Part shown: piece by piece, positions 22,293-31,653 of the stretch
Layout: each line of letters opens with the position of its first letter
Position numbering within the stretch: position 1 is the first letter of the stretch
Assembly (NCBI RefSeq): GCF_040115645.1
Contig: NC_089546.1
Location: 248,001-312,000, forward strand
Reading direction: 5' to 3'
Length of the DNA stretch: 64,000 nt
DNA from: Euwallacea fornicatus
Taxonomy: Eukaryota > Arthropoda > Insecta > Coleoptera > Curculionidae
Notes under the pieces: generated by a model
Seen by the model: the letters and a program-made list of their open reading frames with translations, nothing else
Databases searched by the model: none
Told to the model about the DNA's origin: nothing
Program-made: the position numbers and the translations under genes

Positions 22293-24461
22293 TTATTCTA
22301 TGTCACTGTCCTCTTGGACACCTACAAAACCATTACTCTTACACATTTTATTTAAAAATTCGGCAGGTTTGATAATTCTGGCTAAATATCGGCCATGTGA
22401 TAGATAATATATAATCGCGGCTACATGGGAACAGCAACCGACAGTTCGTTTACCATTTGCACAATTACAGCAATATCTGCTTATACCAGATACTTCATTT
22501 TGTTCTGGAATATACTCTATAAAACAAATGTACGACTTCCTATTGACATGTCGAGAATGACATTGCATTTTCAAAATATTGTTGCTTTCTTTTAAATAAT
22601 TAATGTTGATTGAACCATCTTCATTTACTACTTCTGCTAGGTAAGACACAGCTTGTGATAACTGATAAGACCCAGTGAATAGAATTTTAAGTTCAGATTC
22701 TGTCAGCTGAGGGAAATTCTCTAAAACGTTCGAGGTTATCTGGACAAAAGGAACTTTTTTGCGAGCCCATCCCTCATTTTCAACTTCTATAGATAACGTA
22801 TTTTCAGTATCCACAAGAGATTTCATCCTTATCATTATTGCTTCGCTTGTATCTATATCAGATGTTAATCGTTTTCCAAACTGATTTTGCAAAAAAGAAG
22901 CAATTCTGAAGTAATCACCAATTTTGGGAATGATTTTATTATCTATCTTACGGTCCAGTAAATGATACTTTTGTTTTAAGATTCCGTGTACGGCTTCAAC
23001 TACCCATCGACATTTAGTCACCAATCTGGATTGATTCGATTCGACACTGGTTAATTGCTTCCGTTTTCCTTTCAGAGCTGGCATAGATACTACATAACCC
23101 TTGTTTTGTAAATATTCAACCACATCCCGAAATCCTCTATCAAGTATAAATATATCATCAACCCTCATTAAGTGGGATAATCCAGCATTTTCGTTTTCCA
23201 TGATCGTTTTTAGAATTAGTGCATCATTCTCATTAGCTGTATAAGGACCGAGCATATCGACAATGTATCCGTTGGTCGTACATATAGTAAAAGGCTTGCA
23301 TAAAGGTACTTTCTTCTGCCCTGAAAACGATTTTCTTTGATACTCATTGTTCGTGCTTTTCTGATGTCGGGCGTAAGTCCCGTCACATATTAACATTAAA
23401 GCAGTGTCAGTCTCGTATAATTGTCTAGCTAATGGGCTCGTTTCAAGCATGATTTTTTCTTTTGAGGTGTGTTTACATCCAAACTGTTTTGATATGATAT
23501 CCTGAATAAAAGCTTTCCTCACCGATTTTACATACTCGGATACAATCCACTTGTTTGATAATTGTAGAATGGATGCAATTATTTCATGTGAATTGCCCGT
23601 TTTCAGTTTAAACAAAAACGTAACTATTGCCTGCGTCGTGGTTCTATTGCAAGAATTTTTCATGGACGTTAACATTTCCTTTAATTTTATGATATTTTCC
23701 CAATTTAAGCTCGTAAACAGTTTTAATTGTTCTTCTGGCATCGAAAAATCCGCAACCTTATCAAGAAGAGCTACGTCACAGTTAACTGTTAATTTTTCCA
23801 TTAGTTGAAAAAGCTCATCGCAACTAAGCTCTGAAATACTGGAATACACTTGAATCCGATTTAGATCTTCTATAAAAAATAAGTCATTAATCAAGTGACT
23901 TGGACGACATCGGTTGCCCGATGGGATAAAAATTCTCCTTTTCACATAACATTGGAAACGAGCTCTCTCGGGAATTGTAATAAAATTATTTGTACATCCA
24001 CAGATGATGCAGTATCTGTGGGTTATCACAGTTCTATCTATTTCCATGCGTACTAATGGTTCGGCAGGAACATGTTGCTCATTAGTTGTAGAACATTTAG
24101 CTGTGACATCGCTAAAATCCTCAGGTGCGGAAGTACTTGAATCACTGTCATAAATGGAAACATCTACCTCACTTAAAGGATTACTATCAGTGCTATCTTT
24201 AGCTACATCGTTTTGAACTTCCACGACGGCCTTTTTTTTCTTATAAAAATAAATACGACATCTTCCGCAAACGATGTTTCCCTCTTGTACTGGAACACAA
24301 AATACTTTTACATATGATGACACATCTTCAGGATTGCTGATAACTTTTGATTTTCCTTTCACTTTATTCACTGAACGAGAACAAATTGGGCACTTTGCAC
24401 TCCGAATAGTTGTTGAAGTCGAAGGTAACGAATCCATAATTGAAAAAAAATTGAATTGCAT
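22293..24461 (-). CDS. DDE transposase with zinc fingers and SWIM domain, intact
   Basis: This 722-residue protein has no stops, with start ATG at 24461 (a second Met is at residue 9). Residues 24-68 hold CPIC...CGRC, a zinc-binding pair, and residues 151-185 hold a second Cys cluster (CIICGC...C). The catalytic triad appears as CDGTYARH (D360), FILDRGF (D441) and WVVEAVHG (E489), typical of DDE_4/IS4-like transposases. Residues 665-679 form a SWIM finger, C-x-C-x9-C-x-H. It should cut at the long TIRs that flank it. The ancestral Tc1 host gene is broken, while this frame is clean, so it is the younger insertion. The exact superfamily is an inference. Confidence 0.85.
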   Translation of the reverse strand: MQFNFFSIMDSLPSTSTTIRSAKCPICSRSVNKVKGKSKVISNPEDVSSYVKVFCVPVQEGNIVCGRCRIYFYKKKKAVVEVQNDVAKDSTDSNPLSEVDVSIYDSDSSTSAPEDFSDVTAKCSTTNEQHVPAEPLVRMEIDRTVITHRYCIICGCTNNFITIPERARFQCYVKRRIFIPSGNRCRPSHLINDLFFIEDLNRIQVYSSISELSCDELFQLMEKLTVNCDVALLDKVADFSMPEEQLKLFTSLNWENIIKLKEMLTSMKNSCNRTTTQAIVTFLFKLKTGNSHEIIASILQLSNKWIVSEYVKSVRKAFIQDIISKQFGCKHTSKEKIMLETSPLARQLYETDTALMLICDGTYARHQKSTNNEYQRKSFSGQKKVPLCKPFTICTTNGYIVDMLGPYTANENDALILKTIMENENAGLSHLMRVDDIFILDRGFRDVVEYLQNKGYVVSMPALKGKRKQLTSVESNQSRLVTKCRWVVEAVHGILKQKYHLLDRKIDNKIIPKIGDYFRIASFLQNQFGKRLTSDIDTSEAIMIRMKSLVDTENTLSIEVENEGWARKKVPFVQITSNVLENFPQLTESELKILFTGSYQLSQAVSYLAEVVNEDGSININYLKESNNILKMQCHSRHVNRKSYICFIEYIPEQNEVSGISRYCCNCANGKRTVGCCSHVAAIIYYLSHGRYLARIIKPAEFLNKMCKSNGFVGVQEDSDIE

Positions 24462-24760
24462 TTAGTAGTTTTAACAGTACGTGTACAGCGAGGAGTTGAG
24501 TGTTGCGGGAGGTACACAAGAAGAGACCGAATTTCCTTCTTGCAAACCTTAAATATTAAGGCTAATGGTATACCTAAAAATAACATATGTACACCCATAT
24601 TATTCTGAAAATATTTATTATTATTAATTCTATATCGTTTTTGTACAAATACAAGTTTTTTCATTTCAAAGTATTATGGGGGTAAACAATAATATTATTT
24701 ATACCATACACAACAAAGCACCAAGGCTACTATTTTGGAAACGTATATTGACTGTAAATA

Positions 24761-25206
24761 AGGTTCGTTGGCGGGTTTTCTCGGTTTTAGGTGCCAAGTA
24801 CCCTTTTTAGAAATCTGAAAAAAATTGAGTAGGTGCTTCGAAATGTCCTCTACGCGGTGTAAAATTATGATTGGTGTACCAGACCAATAAGTAGACAAAA
24901 GTAATAAAAAACTTTTATTTTTTTAATTTTCAGTCCTTTGCCCTTACTTGAAAAATCTGAAAAAAAATGGTAACGTGGACAGAGGGTATGTTAGAAACAT
25001 ATATTTGAATCCACGTTGTACGATAAGCGGTTTCAGAGATATCGCAATTCGAAGTTTTTGCTTTTAACCCCTTCTCAACCCCAAACGGTGAGGCCTAGGG
25101 GATTGAAATTTTGGCAGGTAGGTTTTCGTAAACATAAGAACCTTTGGTAAAAAATTCAATATGATATCTCTTGGGGCACATTTTACGTACAAATCCTTAC
25201 ACGCCC
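24761..25206. repeat. Right terminal inverted repeat of the 3.6-kb element
   Basis: This is the inverted partner of 21615-22059. It ends in CACGCCC, directly followed by the resumed Tc1 transposase frame (TTTCTTGTAAAATT). Near-identity of the arms suggests a recent insertion or gene conversion between them. Confidence 0.9.
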
Positions 25207-26357
25207 TTTCTTGTAAAATTTTCCGGAATTTTGTTCCACTCTTCTAAAAGTGCAACTTTTAATCCCTCCCCTGATTGGATTGGGTGGTTTCTAATTTTTT
25301 TTTCCAAGTAACTCCAAAGATGTTCGATGGGATTAATATCTGGCGACTAAGGAGGAGTTTTCAAATATTTTGGGGTGTTATAAAGGATCCAGAGCCTGGT
25401 ATTTATAGCAGTGTGCTTAGGATCATTGTCTTGGCTAAAGGTATAATTATCCTTAATTCCCATTTTTGTTGCACTTTGTAGAAGGTGGGTTTTTAAAATA
25501 TGAATATATACCATTCGGTTCATAATAACATCAATAAAATGAAGCGATCCTACTCCTGAAGCGCTCATACAGCCCCAAACCAAAACAGATCCTCCACTAT
25601 ACTTCACTGTCGGTTGTAAATTTTCATTATTAAATGCAGTTTCTTTTTTTTCTCCATACCTTAAAATGCCGTTTGTTGCCAAAAACTTCAAATTTACTTT
25701 TATCGGTAAATATGACTCGATTCCAGTAAGATAGTGGGGTGGTAAAATGTCTTCTAGCGAATTCTAATCGCTTCTTTCTATGCGTCTTAGATGTTCAGTT
25801 AATTTTTTTGGACGTCCAACACGAGGTTTATTCTTGAAAGTTTTGCGTACACAATATCTGTGTATAATCGTTTGTATAGTAGATCTTGGCCTATTTACTA
25901 TTCTACCAATTTCCGCTAAAGATTTGCATTCATTATGTAATTTAACAATCAGCTGTCGCACTTCTTCCGATGTTTCATTACTTTTACGTCCCATGATCCT
26001 AAGAAGCTATCAAAATGTTATGTACCATTGTAAAAAAAAAATATTTTATTACCTTTAATATCCAACTTTTTCAATTTTACTAAATTTAAAATGTGTATGT
26101 GTTAAGTCACGGTGAAGATGCAACTGCGTGCTATGTACGAATACTTTACGCGAGTCCATTCCTGTCGATTTTTTGTTCTTGGTGTAATTCACTTAGAGAT
26201 ACTCTTGTTTATGTTTTTTTTTTCTTGGGATCGTAATATAATAATGTGAAACAATGTGTATGATCAATTTGGCAAAGTAAATTAACATTAAAATCATCGA
26301 AATTTATCGATTTATAAAATATTAACTGCTGTACGAATACTTTCTGCACCGGCTGTA

Positions 26358-26597
26358 TTTTTGTTACTGTCTTTGTGGATATTCCCTTGTCTTTGTACGT
26401 CAGTAGTCGAAAGTATTTAGTCTTTTTCTTAATTTCTGTCCTTATGTTTTGTACCTGCTTTGTAAACTTGAGTTTGTGATCAATTGTTATTCCTAGATAT
26501 TTAATGTGTTTGGTAGGTTTGGTTGTGTGTCCGTCTGAGATTATTGTCGGTGAGTTGTGAGTGATTCTGTGGTTTGTTAGTAGTAGTTGGTTTTTTG
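26358..26597 (-). pseudogene. LINE reverse transcriptase scrap
   Basis: The minus strand reads SNPAKNQLLLTNHRITHNSP and then HIKYLGITIDHKLKFTKQV. This is the conserved region just after the RT palm in non-LTR retrotransposons of the Jockey/R1/CR1 type (NPxKT and KYLGxxxD blocks). The frame is open for about 80 codons. It is cut at 26597 by gypsy integrase sequence and at 26357 by the Tc1 terminus. Confidence 0.75.
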
Positions 26598-27960
26598 CTG
26601 GGTTCGAATAAATTTTATCAAATCATATTCCATGTTTTTATCAGGCAGTTGTAATAAAAATCTCCTATTTTTACCAAACAATTCTATTTTCTGTAGCTTA
26701 GCCGGAAAGTGGAACACTCTTGAAATTATAACGTGGTTGGCGCCATAGTTTACTGTTGTCTTACTACTTGGTATATGAACAACAGGGTTTTGTTCATTAT
26801 TTGTGTGCACTGTTTCATCTTTGTCCACAACTCCCATTTCAAGCTCATGTTCGTTTGTTGTTTCTCGATTCAAATCGGTTGGTGCTATAGTTTTATTTAA
26901 TTTTTTGAAACTTGTAGGAGGAGTTGGATAATTCCATCAGTTAGCATCTGATCAATTTGCCTATTTATTTCTTTCTTATGAACATCAGGATACCGGTAGG
27001 TTTTTGCATGGACAGCGACTTCGTCAGCAGTGTTGATTGTATGTTTAACTTGGTTTGAAGAGGTCAAAGGTTCTCTGGTCTTGAGCAGTACGTGCTCGGA
27101 TGATTTTAGTAACTTGAAGAGTTTCTCTCTTTCTTCCGAATTCAAATGTTCATGATGGATTAAGTTTCCTAATTTTACTTGTTCCGAATTATTTTTAGGA
27201 GTTTTGTTTTTTAATTCAATGTTTAAGGCCATGATTTCAAAATTGCTAACTTCGAAAGTTTCCAAAAGATTATTATCATTAATATTAAGCTTCAGAGCTA
27301 TGGTTTTATCAGAATGATTTAATACATCTACTATACAGCCTTGATTTTTTACTGTTATCAGAGTAGAGGGTATTTCTATATTATTATTTTTATAAAGTTT
27401 TGTGATCCAGGTCGTTTCTTCCGATAATTTTTTTTTGAAATGGATTTTCTGTATTGTTCTAGAGGGAATCTCTATCTTATACTGGTCGAATTCATCTCGA
27501 TATTGGAAGGGAATTTGAATCTGGTCATTTTCCAGCAACTTGTTCTTCAAGTCGATGTTTAGTTTTAGTTTACGGAGGTCTTTATTTCCTAGGATACCAT
27601 CAAAATATTCGTAAAAGGGATACAAAATTAAGTCAATTGGGGTGCTTATTCCTAAGCTTTGAAGAAGGGGAATTTTTGCTTCACTTTTGGTCCTTCTTTC
27701 TCCTGCGCAAATGTGAAAAGTACTTGTATGGAATTTAATTATGTTGGGAAATAAGGATTCCGCAATGAATGGTCTAAGGAGGGATGCATATGATCCCGTG
27801 TCAATTAATAACCTGATTTCAGTATTTGGGATCCCTATATAAGGTAGTTGGTTAATTGGGAAGCTGTTTATATTTACCCATGGGGTTTTTTGGAGGCTGT
27901 TGCTTGAAAATTTTCACTTTGATTTTTTGCTATTTCGATGTGTTCTTCAGGTCCTGCATC
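26597..27960 (-). pseudogene. Gypsy pol remnant (protease, RT start, pre-integrase)
   Basis: The protease core LLIDTGSYASLLRP is near 27800. The [15 protein letters not shown] block (27600) closes the retropepsin fold. The linker runs to KTYRYPDVHKKEINRQIDQM, just before the RT fingers, and then stops (27625-26897). The next frame (26577-26873) shows VVHIPSSKTTVNYGANHVII, which matches the sequence upstream of the integrase in the 41346-48873 element. The catalytic parts of RT and integrase are absent. Confidence 0.8.
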
Positions 27961-28990
27961 ATCATCGAGTAGGAAATCTATATAGGGTAGGAGTTATTTT
28001 CCTCTAAAAGAGTTAGTTCTTGGAATGTGTATTTGGAAGTTTGAGCTTGATTTTGAACCGTCTGTCTTGCGTGACATTGAAAGGGGCTTTGTTCAAATCT
28101 CGGAAAACTTTTTTGAGTTTGAGGTACAGCGGTACTTACTCCAGACATAGGTTGTGTATAATTAGATCTTGAATGTTGGGGTTGATTTGAAGAGGATGCT
28201 TGAAATCTCTGTGATTGATTTCGTTGTGGTTGTGTAAAATTTGAGTAGGTTAGGGGGAATTCATGATTTGTTAGCTTAAAGAAGTTTTGGGGTCTTTGTG
28301 GATTATTCCTATTTATCAAATCATGAGGATTATTAAAGACATTATGCGTTAGCCTGCCATTTGATTTGGTATGATTCTGGATAAAGTTTGTCTTAAAATT
28401 TTTTTGACTGGTTAATACCTCATAGTTCGTTATTATTTCTATGGCGGTATCAAGATTTTGCGGGTTTTGAACTATTAGCAATGTTCTTAATTCTGGGGAA
28501 ATATTATCTATCAGATTTTGGGTGGCTGTTAATTCATTTTGTGCAATTAAAATTGCTTTGGCTTCATCGTTTCGTTTTTCTGGGCATATTTTTGTATTTA
28601 TTTTAATAACCAGCCCTTTCAGCTTAAGAATATAATCCTGAGTAGATTCGTTTTTCCTAGTCAAGAATATTAGCTGTTGTTGTAAATTCGTTCTGGTGAC
28701 AGGGTCAGTGAACTTTTGTTGCAGTGGCACTCTAATTTCTTTCCAATTTTTTAAATCAGGACGAGTTAAAAGAAAATCCTCAGCTGATCCTATTATTTTA
28801 GATTTGATAGCAAGGAGGACATATTCCTGTTGTGATTGATCATTATTGAAATATCTATTGTGAAAGGTGTTAATTTGACTGACAAAAAATTCTAATTTTG
28901 AGCGGCTTCCGTTGAATGTTTTCAATAAACTAACGGTTGATCTCAAAGCTTCTGCCATTTCACTAGGTTCAGGGTACAATTGACTTATAT
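26598..28990 (-). mobile_element. Gypsy copy with internal pol deletion
   Basis: The copy runs on the minus strand: intact gag (28958-27978), protease and linker (about 27960-26897), then a jump to a region just before the integrase (26873-26597). It is closely related to the complete element at 41346-48873 in gag and protease. Reverse transcriptase, RNase H and nearly all of integrase are deleted at about 26900-26910. No LTR was found beyond gag: sequence to the right changes at about 29000. Confidence 0.75.
27978..28958 (-). CDS. Gypsy-type gag, intact
   Basis: The start is the ATG at 28958 (MAEALRSTVSLLKTF), giving 326 residues. The first ~200 residues are the helical gag core (EYVLLAIKSKIIGSAEDFLL, QQQLIFLTRKNEST, YILKLKGLVIKINTKICPEK). 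The tail is rich in Gln, Asn and Ser without CCHC knuckles (FTQPQRNQSQRF). It ends beside the protease frame. The same gene in the 41346-48873 element is frame-broken, so this copy is better preserved even though its own pol is deleted. Confidence 0.8.
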   Translation of the reverse strand: MAEALRSTVSLLKTFNGSRSKLEFFVSQINTFHNRYFNNDQSQQEYVLLAIKSKIIGSAEDFLLTRPDLKNWKEIRVPLQQKFTDPVTRTNLQQQLIFLTRKNESTQDYILKLKGLVIKINTKICPEKRNDEAKAILIAQNELTATQNLIDNISPELRTLLIVQNPQNLDTAIEIITNYEVLTSQKNFKTNFIQNHTKSNGRLTHNVFNNPHDLINRNNPQRPQNFFKLTNHEFPLTYSNFTQPQRNQSQRFQASSSNQPQHSRSNYTQPMSGVSTAVPQTQKSFPRFEQSPFQCHARQTVQNQAQTSKYTFQELTLLEENNSYPI

Positions 28991-29053
28991 AACTTTCAGT
29001 GTTTCACTTATTATTAGTTGTTGAGAGTAGTTAGTTATTACCGATTTTGGCTC

Positions 29054-29125
29054 ACTTCCCCCCACTACTTTACTTTCCCCCACCACTTTACTTCCCCCTA
29101 CCATTTTACTTCCCCCCAACCACCA
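29054..29125. repeat. Short C-rich minisatellite
   Basis: About four imperfect copies of an ~18-bp unit (CCACTTTACTTCCCCC) lie in tandem beside the end of the gypsy copy. No function is evident. Confidence 0.75.
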
Positions 29126-29214
29126 TTCTAGCTTTTTGTATATATTTTAATCTTTTAAACTATTTTTGACATGTCACAGAATAATTAGTAACTCGAAACA
29201 TCTTGTCCGAAAAC

Positions 29215-29526
29215 ATGAATTGTTATCCTTCAGTATCTGCTATGATGACACACATGAGTGGAGAAACGTTACTGAGAAATTTTAGTCAAGAAGAACTTAA
29301 ATCTCTACCCATAGATTATCTAATACAATATGCAAATCCTCTCGAATTGTTGGATATTTGGGGAAAACTACCAACGGAATATAAGACAAGCTTTGCCCTT
29401 CAAGTGAAGTTACCATGTTTTGTTCATTATAATCGATCAGAATGGAGAACACATGTTGATGGACCCCCAGACTCTCAAGAAAAGCGTTATTTTTGTAATA
29501 AAGTATACACACATATTATTATTTAA
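29215..29526 (+). CDS. Small unrecognised protein in virus-like cluster
   Basis: This is 103 residues from the ATG at 29215 (MNCYPSVSAMMTHMSG). The middle is helical and leucine-rich (FSQEELKSLPIDYLIQY, ANPLELLDIWGKLPTEYK), with an F-box-like flavour but no clear match. It ends at 29526, and an AATAAA signal follows about 20 bp later. It is tail-to-tail with the minus-strand frame at 29779-30018. I do not recognise the family. Confidence 0.45.
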   Translation: MNCYPSVSAMMTHMSGETLLRNFSQEELKSLPIDYLIQYANPLELLDIWGKLPTEYKTSFALQVKLPCFVHYNRSEWRTHVDGPPDSQEKRYFCNKVYTHIII

Positions 29527-29778
29527 CTATGTGTAAAGTGACTTAATAAACACTAATGAATAATAAAGTGGATATTTATATTTTTAATCATATAACAAGG
29601 GTGTGTGTGTGTCATTCAACGATGAATATTAACATGGTGGTTTACCTGTTCATGATGAATATATTCTTATATAGGGATTATTAAAATTTTCATTCGAATG
29701 TTTGATTCCGATTGTGATTATGTAATAAAAAGACGGTATTAAATAATATCTAGTTTATTTCAATTTCATCCACCTTTC

Positions 29779-30018
29779 TCACTCACTTAAAATAAACTGT
29801 TTTGTTAATTTTTTTGTTTTTCCTCTTATAGTTCGAATGATTGGGTTGTTGAGAACATATAATTCTGGATTGTATGTTGGGGTTTCTTCTATGTCCCAAC
29901 TCTCATCAACTGGGGGGATGGAAGTTGGTTGACCATCCCGCTTCTCATCGTGTGATCGACTTGCCTCTACATCCTGGTTCACATCATTTGCTTGATGCGA
30001 AAGAGGTTCTTGAAACAT
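29779..30018 (-). CDS. Small acidic unrecognised protein
   Basis: This is 79 residues from the ATG at 30018 (MFQEPLSHQANDVNQDVEAS). It is acidic and hydrophilic, ending in a basic tail (RGKTKKLTKQF). It lies 57 bp downstream of the frame at 30076-30690 on the same strand and could be a separate small gene or a second exon of that gene. No family match. Confidence 0.35.
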   Translation of the reverse strand: MFQEPLSHQANDVNQDVEASRSHDEKRDGQPTSIPPVDESWDIEETPTYNPELYVLNNPIIRTIRGKTKKLTKQFILSE

Positions 30019-30075
30019 CTCTAATTTGTTGTCCTGTAATATCTGTTTCGCAAAAATAAAAGTTAAAAATTTTGT

Positions 30076-30690
30076 TTACAATTTTCTTTTGATTTTTTCT
30101 CGAAGTGTTTCTTCTTCATTTATATTTGAATAAAGTTCGATTAACTTTCTTTTTCTTATTTGTTGAAGCTTTATTAGTGTTTCAAGATCCTTTATTTTAT
30201 CTTTGGTTGCATCCATGGATTGTTCAAGCAAAGTCAAATGTTTTTGATGTTCTTCCCAACGAGACGCTCTCGTGTCCTTCTGTTTTTTTTCATCCATTAT
30301 AATTTCCTCTGGATTACTTTTTTCAAACACCCATTTTTGAGCTTCAGTGCTTTTATTACAACGTAAAGAATTAATTAAATTGCTTATGGCCTCTTCTATT
30401 TCATCCAGAATTAGCGGTGATTGTGCAAGGTTCTTAAGATTTTTTGAATTATTAGAAGGATTTGTTGTACCTTCAGATAATATTTTGTGTAGCTCCTTTT
30501 CCTCCTCTTCCTTACCCTCCAACTCATCTTCCACTAGTATTGGTGAAATTGGAATTTGTTTTGGTCCCTGAAGAAGTTTCACAATTGGTTGTTGGTTGGA
30601 TTTTTTTCCAATCACCACTTGATGATGTATATTAGCTGGACCCTCTTCACATAGTGATTTTAAGAAATAAAAGTTTGGTTTGCTACACAT
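30076..30690 (-). CDS. Coiled-coil protein in virus-like cluster
   Basis: This is 204 residues from the ATG at 30690 (MCSKPNFYFLKSLCEEGPA). The N-terminal third carries a Pro-rich stretch (LLQGPKQIPISPILVEDE) followed by an acidic run (EGKEEEEKELHKI). The C-terminal 80 residues are a strong coiled-coil candidate (RWEEHQKHLTLLEQSMDATK and IKDLETLIKLQQIRKRKL). The start faces the plus-strand gene at 31146 across 455 bp. I do not recognise the family; a virion structural or scaffold role would be only a guess. Confidence 0.45.
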   Translation of the reverse strand: MCSKPNFYFLKSLCEEGPANIHHQVVIGKKSNQQPIVKLLQGPKQIPISPILVEDELEGKEEEEKELHKILSEGTTNPSNNSKNLKNLAQSPLILDEIEEAISNLINSLRCNKSTEAQKWVFEKSNPEEIIMDEKKQKDTRASRWEEHQKHLTLLEQSMDATKDKIKDLETLIKLQQIRKRKLIELYSNINEEETLREKIKRKL

Positions 30691-31145
30691 GTTATAATAG
30701 AAGTATTAAATAAATTTTACACTTACTATGTTTTGTTGATGAAACTAAAATGATGACAGAGTGCTCGATCCGATCGTATTTATATCAACACCGACTTAAA
30801 AAAAATCCCTTAGTGGACAAGATGTTGTTTTAATTATCTGCTTTGACATTTAATAATAATGTAAAAATAAAAAAACTTGATCCCCTAGAATGAATAATAT
30901 CTTATACCTACCCAAAGTAGTTGCTTTACCAATTTGTCTTAACAGTATTCAATCTTCTCTCTTTGAAAGAATAATTTTAGGCAAACTTTATTTTACAACT
31001 ATCAGTGTTTTTAAGACTGATGTATAGTGTTAATCAATAATATGATGTAGGGTTAATATGTTATTACAAAAATAACACTTTTATTGATAGATTGAGATTC
31101 CATCAAAATGTCTTCCTCTATCTAATTGATTATAGTTAACAAAAT
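30691..31145. other. Divergent intergenic region
   Basis: This is 455 bp of AT-rich DNA between two divergently read frames (30690 leftward, 31146 rightward). It probably holds both promoters. I see no clear TATA/initiator pair to name with confidence, and no repeat or RNA gene. Confidence 0.35.
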
Positions 31146-31514
31146 ATGGTAACATCATTTGACAACATAATACATTGCACGCATTACAGTATTTTAGTAT
31201 CGATTAAGATGTGGTCAGCTTATGTTCAAGAAAAACCGGCCTTTAATTTAGTTTCAACAATAGAAAACTTAGCCCAACATTTTAGAGATTTCGAGTTTGA
31301 CGCAGAACACGAAGCCATTTATGGAATGGAAAAATTATATACATATGAAGAATGTAAAGAAATCGGTGAAAAATATCGAAACGCAGTACAAGCCTGTAAT
31401 ATGTTTTTGCATACATCTGATTTAAGAACCTTTTTAACAACGTTAGAAGATTTAGAATTAGAAGATTCTTTAGATGAAGTATTAAAGTTTATATCAAAAG
31501 AAACCAGTAAATGA
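31146..31514 (+). CDS. Small acidic unrecognised protein
   Basis: This is 122 residues from the ATG at 31146; a second Met at 31221 (MWSAYVQEKPAFNLV) would leave 97 residues and looks the more conserved start. It is helical and acidic (NLAQHFRDFEFDAEHEAIYG, LTTLEDLELEDSLDEVLKF). It is convergent with the minus-strand frame ending at 31654. No family recognised. Confidence 0.45.
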   Translation: MVTSFDNIIHCTHYSILVSIKMWSAYVQEKPAFNLVSTIENLAQHFRDFEFDAEHEAIYGMEKLYTYEECKEIGEKYRNAVQACNMFLHTSDLRTFLTTLEDLELEDSLDEVLKFISKETSK

Positions 31515-31653
31515 AGGATAAAATGTATAAAAGATGTTAAAGAATTATCAAATAAATTGGTTTTATTCAAACATTTAAATAGTTTTCATATAAAAAATAG
31601 ACATTAGATAATGCACAAATACATGTAGATTTAATATGATACAAACATCTAGC

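Larger units (their letters stand above)
21615..25206 (-). mobile_element. Long-TIR DNA transposon with DDE/SWIM transposase
   Basis: The element is bounded by GGGCGTGTAAGGATTTG at 21615 and its complement ending CACGCCC at 25206. Inverted repeats 21615-22059 and 24761-25206 are about 445 bp and almost identical. One long frame (22293-24461) lies between them. The flanking Tc1 reading frame appears to join across the insertion with no base gained or lost (AACTAAA|TTTCTTG), so I see no target duplication. The protein has a DDE_4-like core and a C-terminal SWIM finger. A link to PIF/Harbinger-type (IS4EU/ISL2EU-like) elements is likely, but the family is not certain. Confidence 0.88.
21545..25994 (-). 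pseudogene. Tc1 transposase split by the 21615-25206 element
   Basis: The N-terminus starts at the ATG at 25994 (MGRKSNETSEEVRQLIVKLH, then VGRPKKLTEH). A deletion near 25760 removes the region between the DNA-binding domain and the catalytic core. The core follows as FTDKSKF, GGSVLVWGCMSA, SQDNDPKHT (second Asp), then a stop in the Q-x-PDINPIEHLW block (near 25350). Reading reaches KIPENFTR at 25210, where the 3.6-kb insertion begins. The last codons, LVNSMPRRLEAIIKS, lie at 21545-21614. Confidence 0.85.
21273..26355 (-). mobile_element. Tc1-type element containing a 3.6-kb insertion
   Basis: The termini CAGTCGGTGCAGAAAGTATT (21273) and its complement ending ...GCACCGGCTG (26355) are flanked by TA on both sides. 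Motif repeats inside the ends (ATTCGTGCAG about 21490) suggest IR/DR. Without the nested element at 21615-25206 the length would be about 1.49 kb, somewhat short because of a deletion in the transposase gene. Its left flank is a Tc1 gene (to 21270) and its right flank is a LINE fragment (from 26358), so the two sides were not one continuous sequence. Confidence 0.85.

Noticed and set aside
25139..25206. Idea that the 3.6-kb element has a CT target duplication
   Set aside because: CT can be matched by extending the repeat into AAA/TTT, but removing it would shift the host Tc1 reading frame. The seamless join without duplication fits the host gene better.
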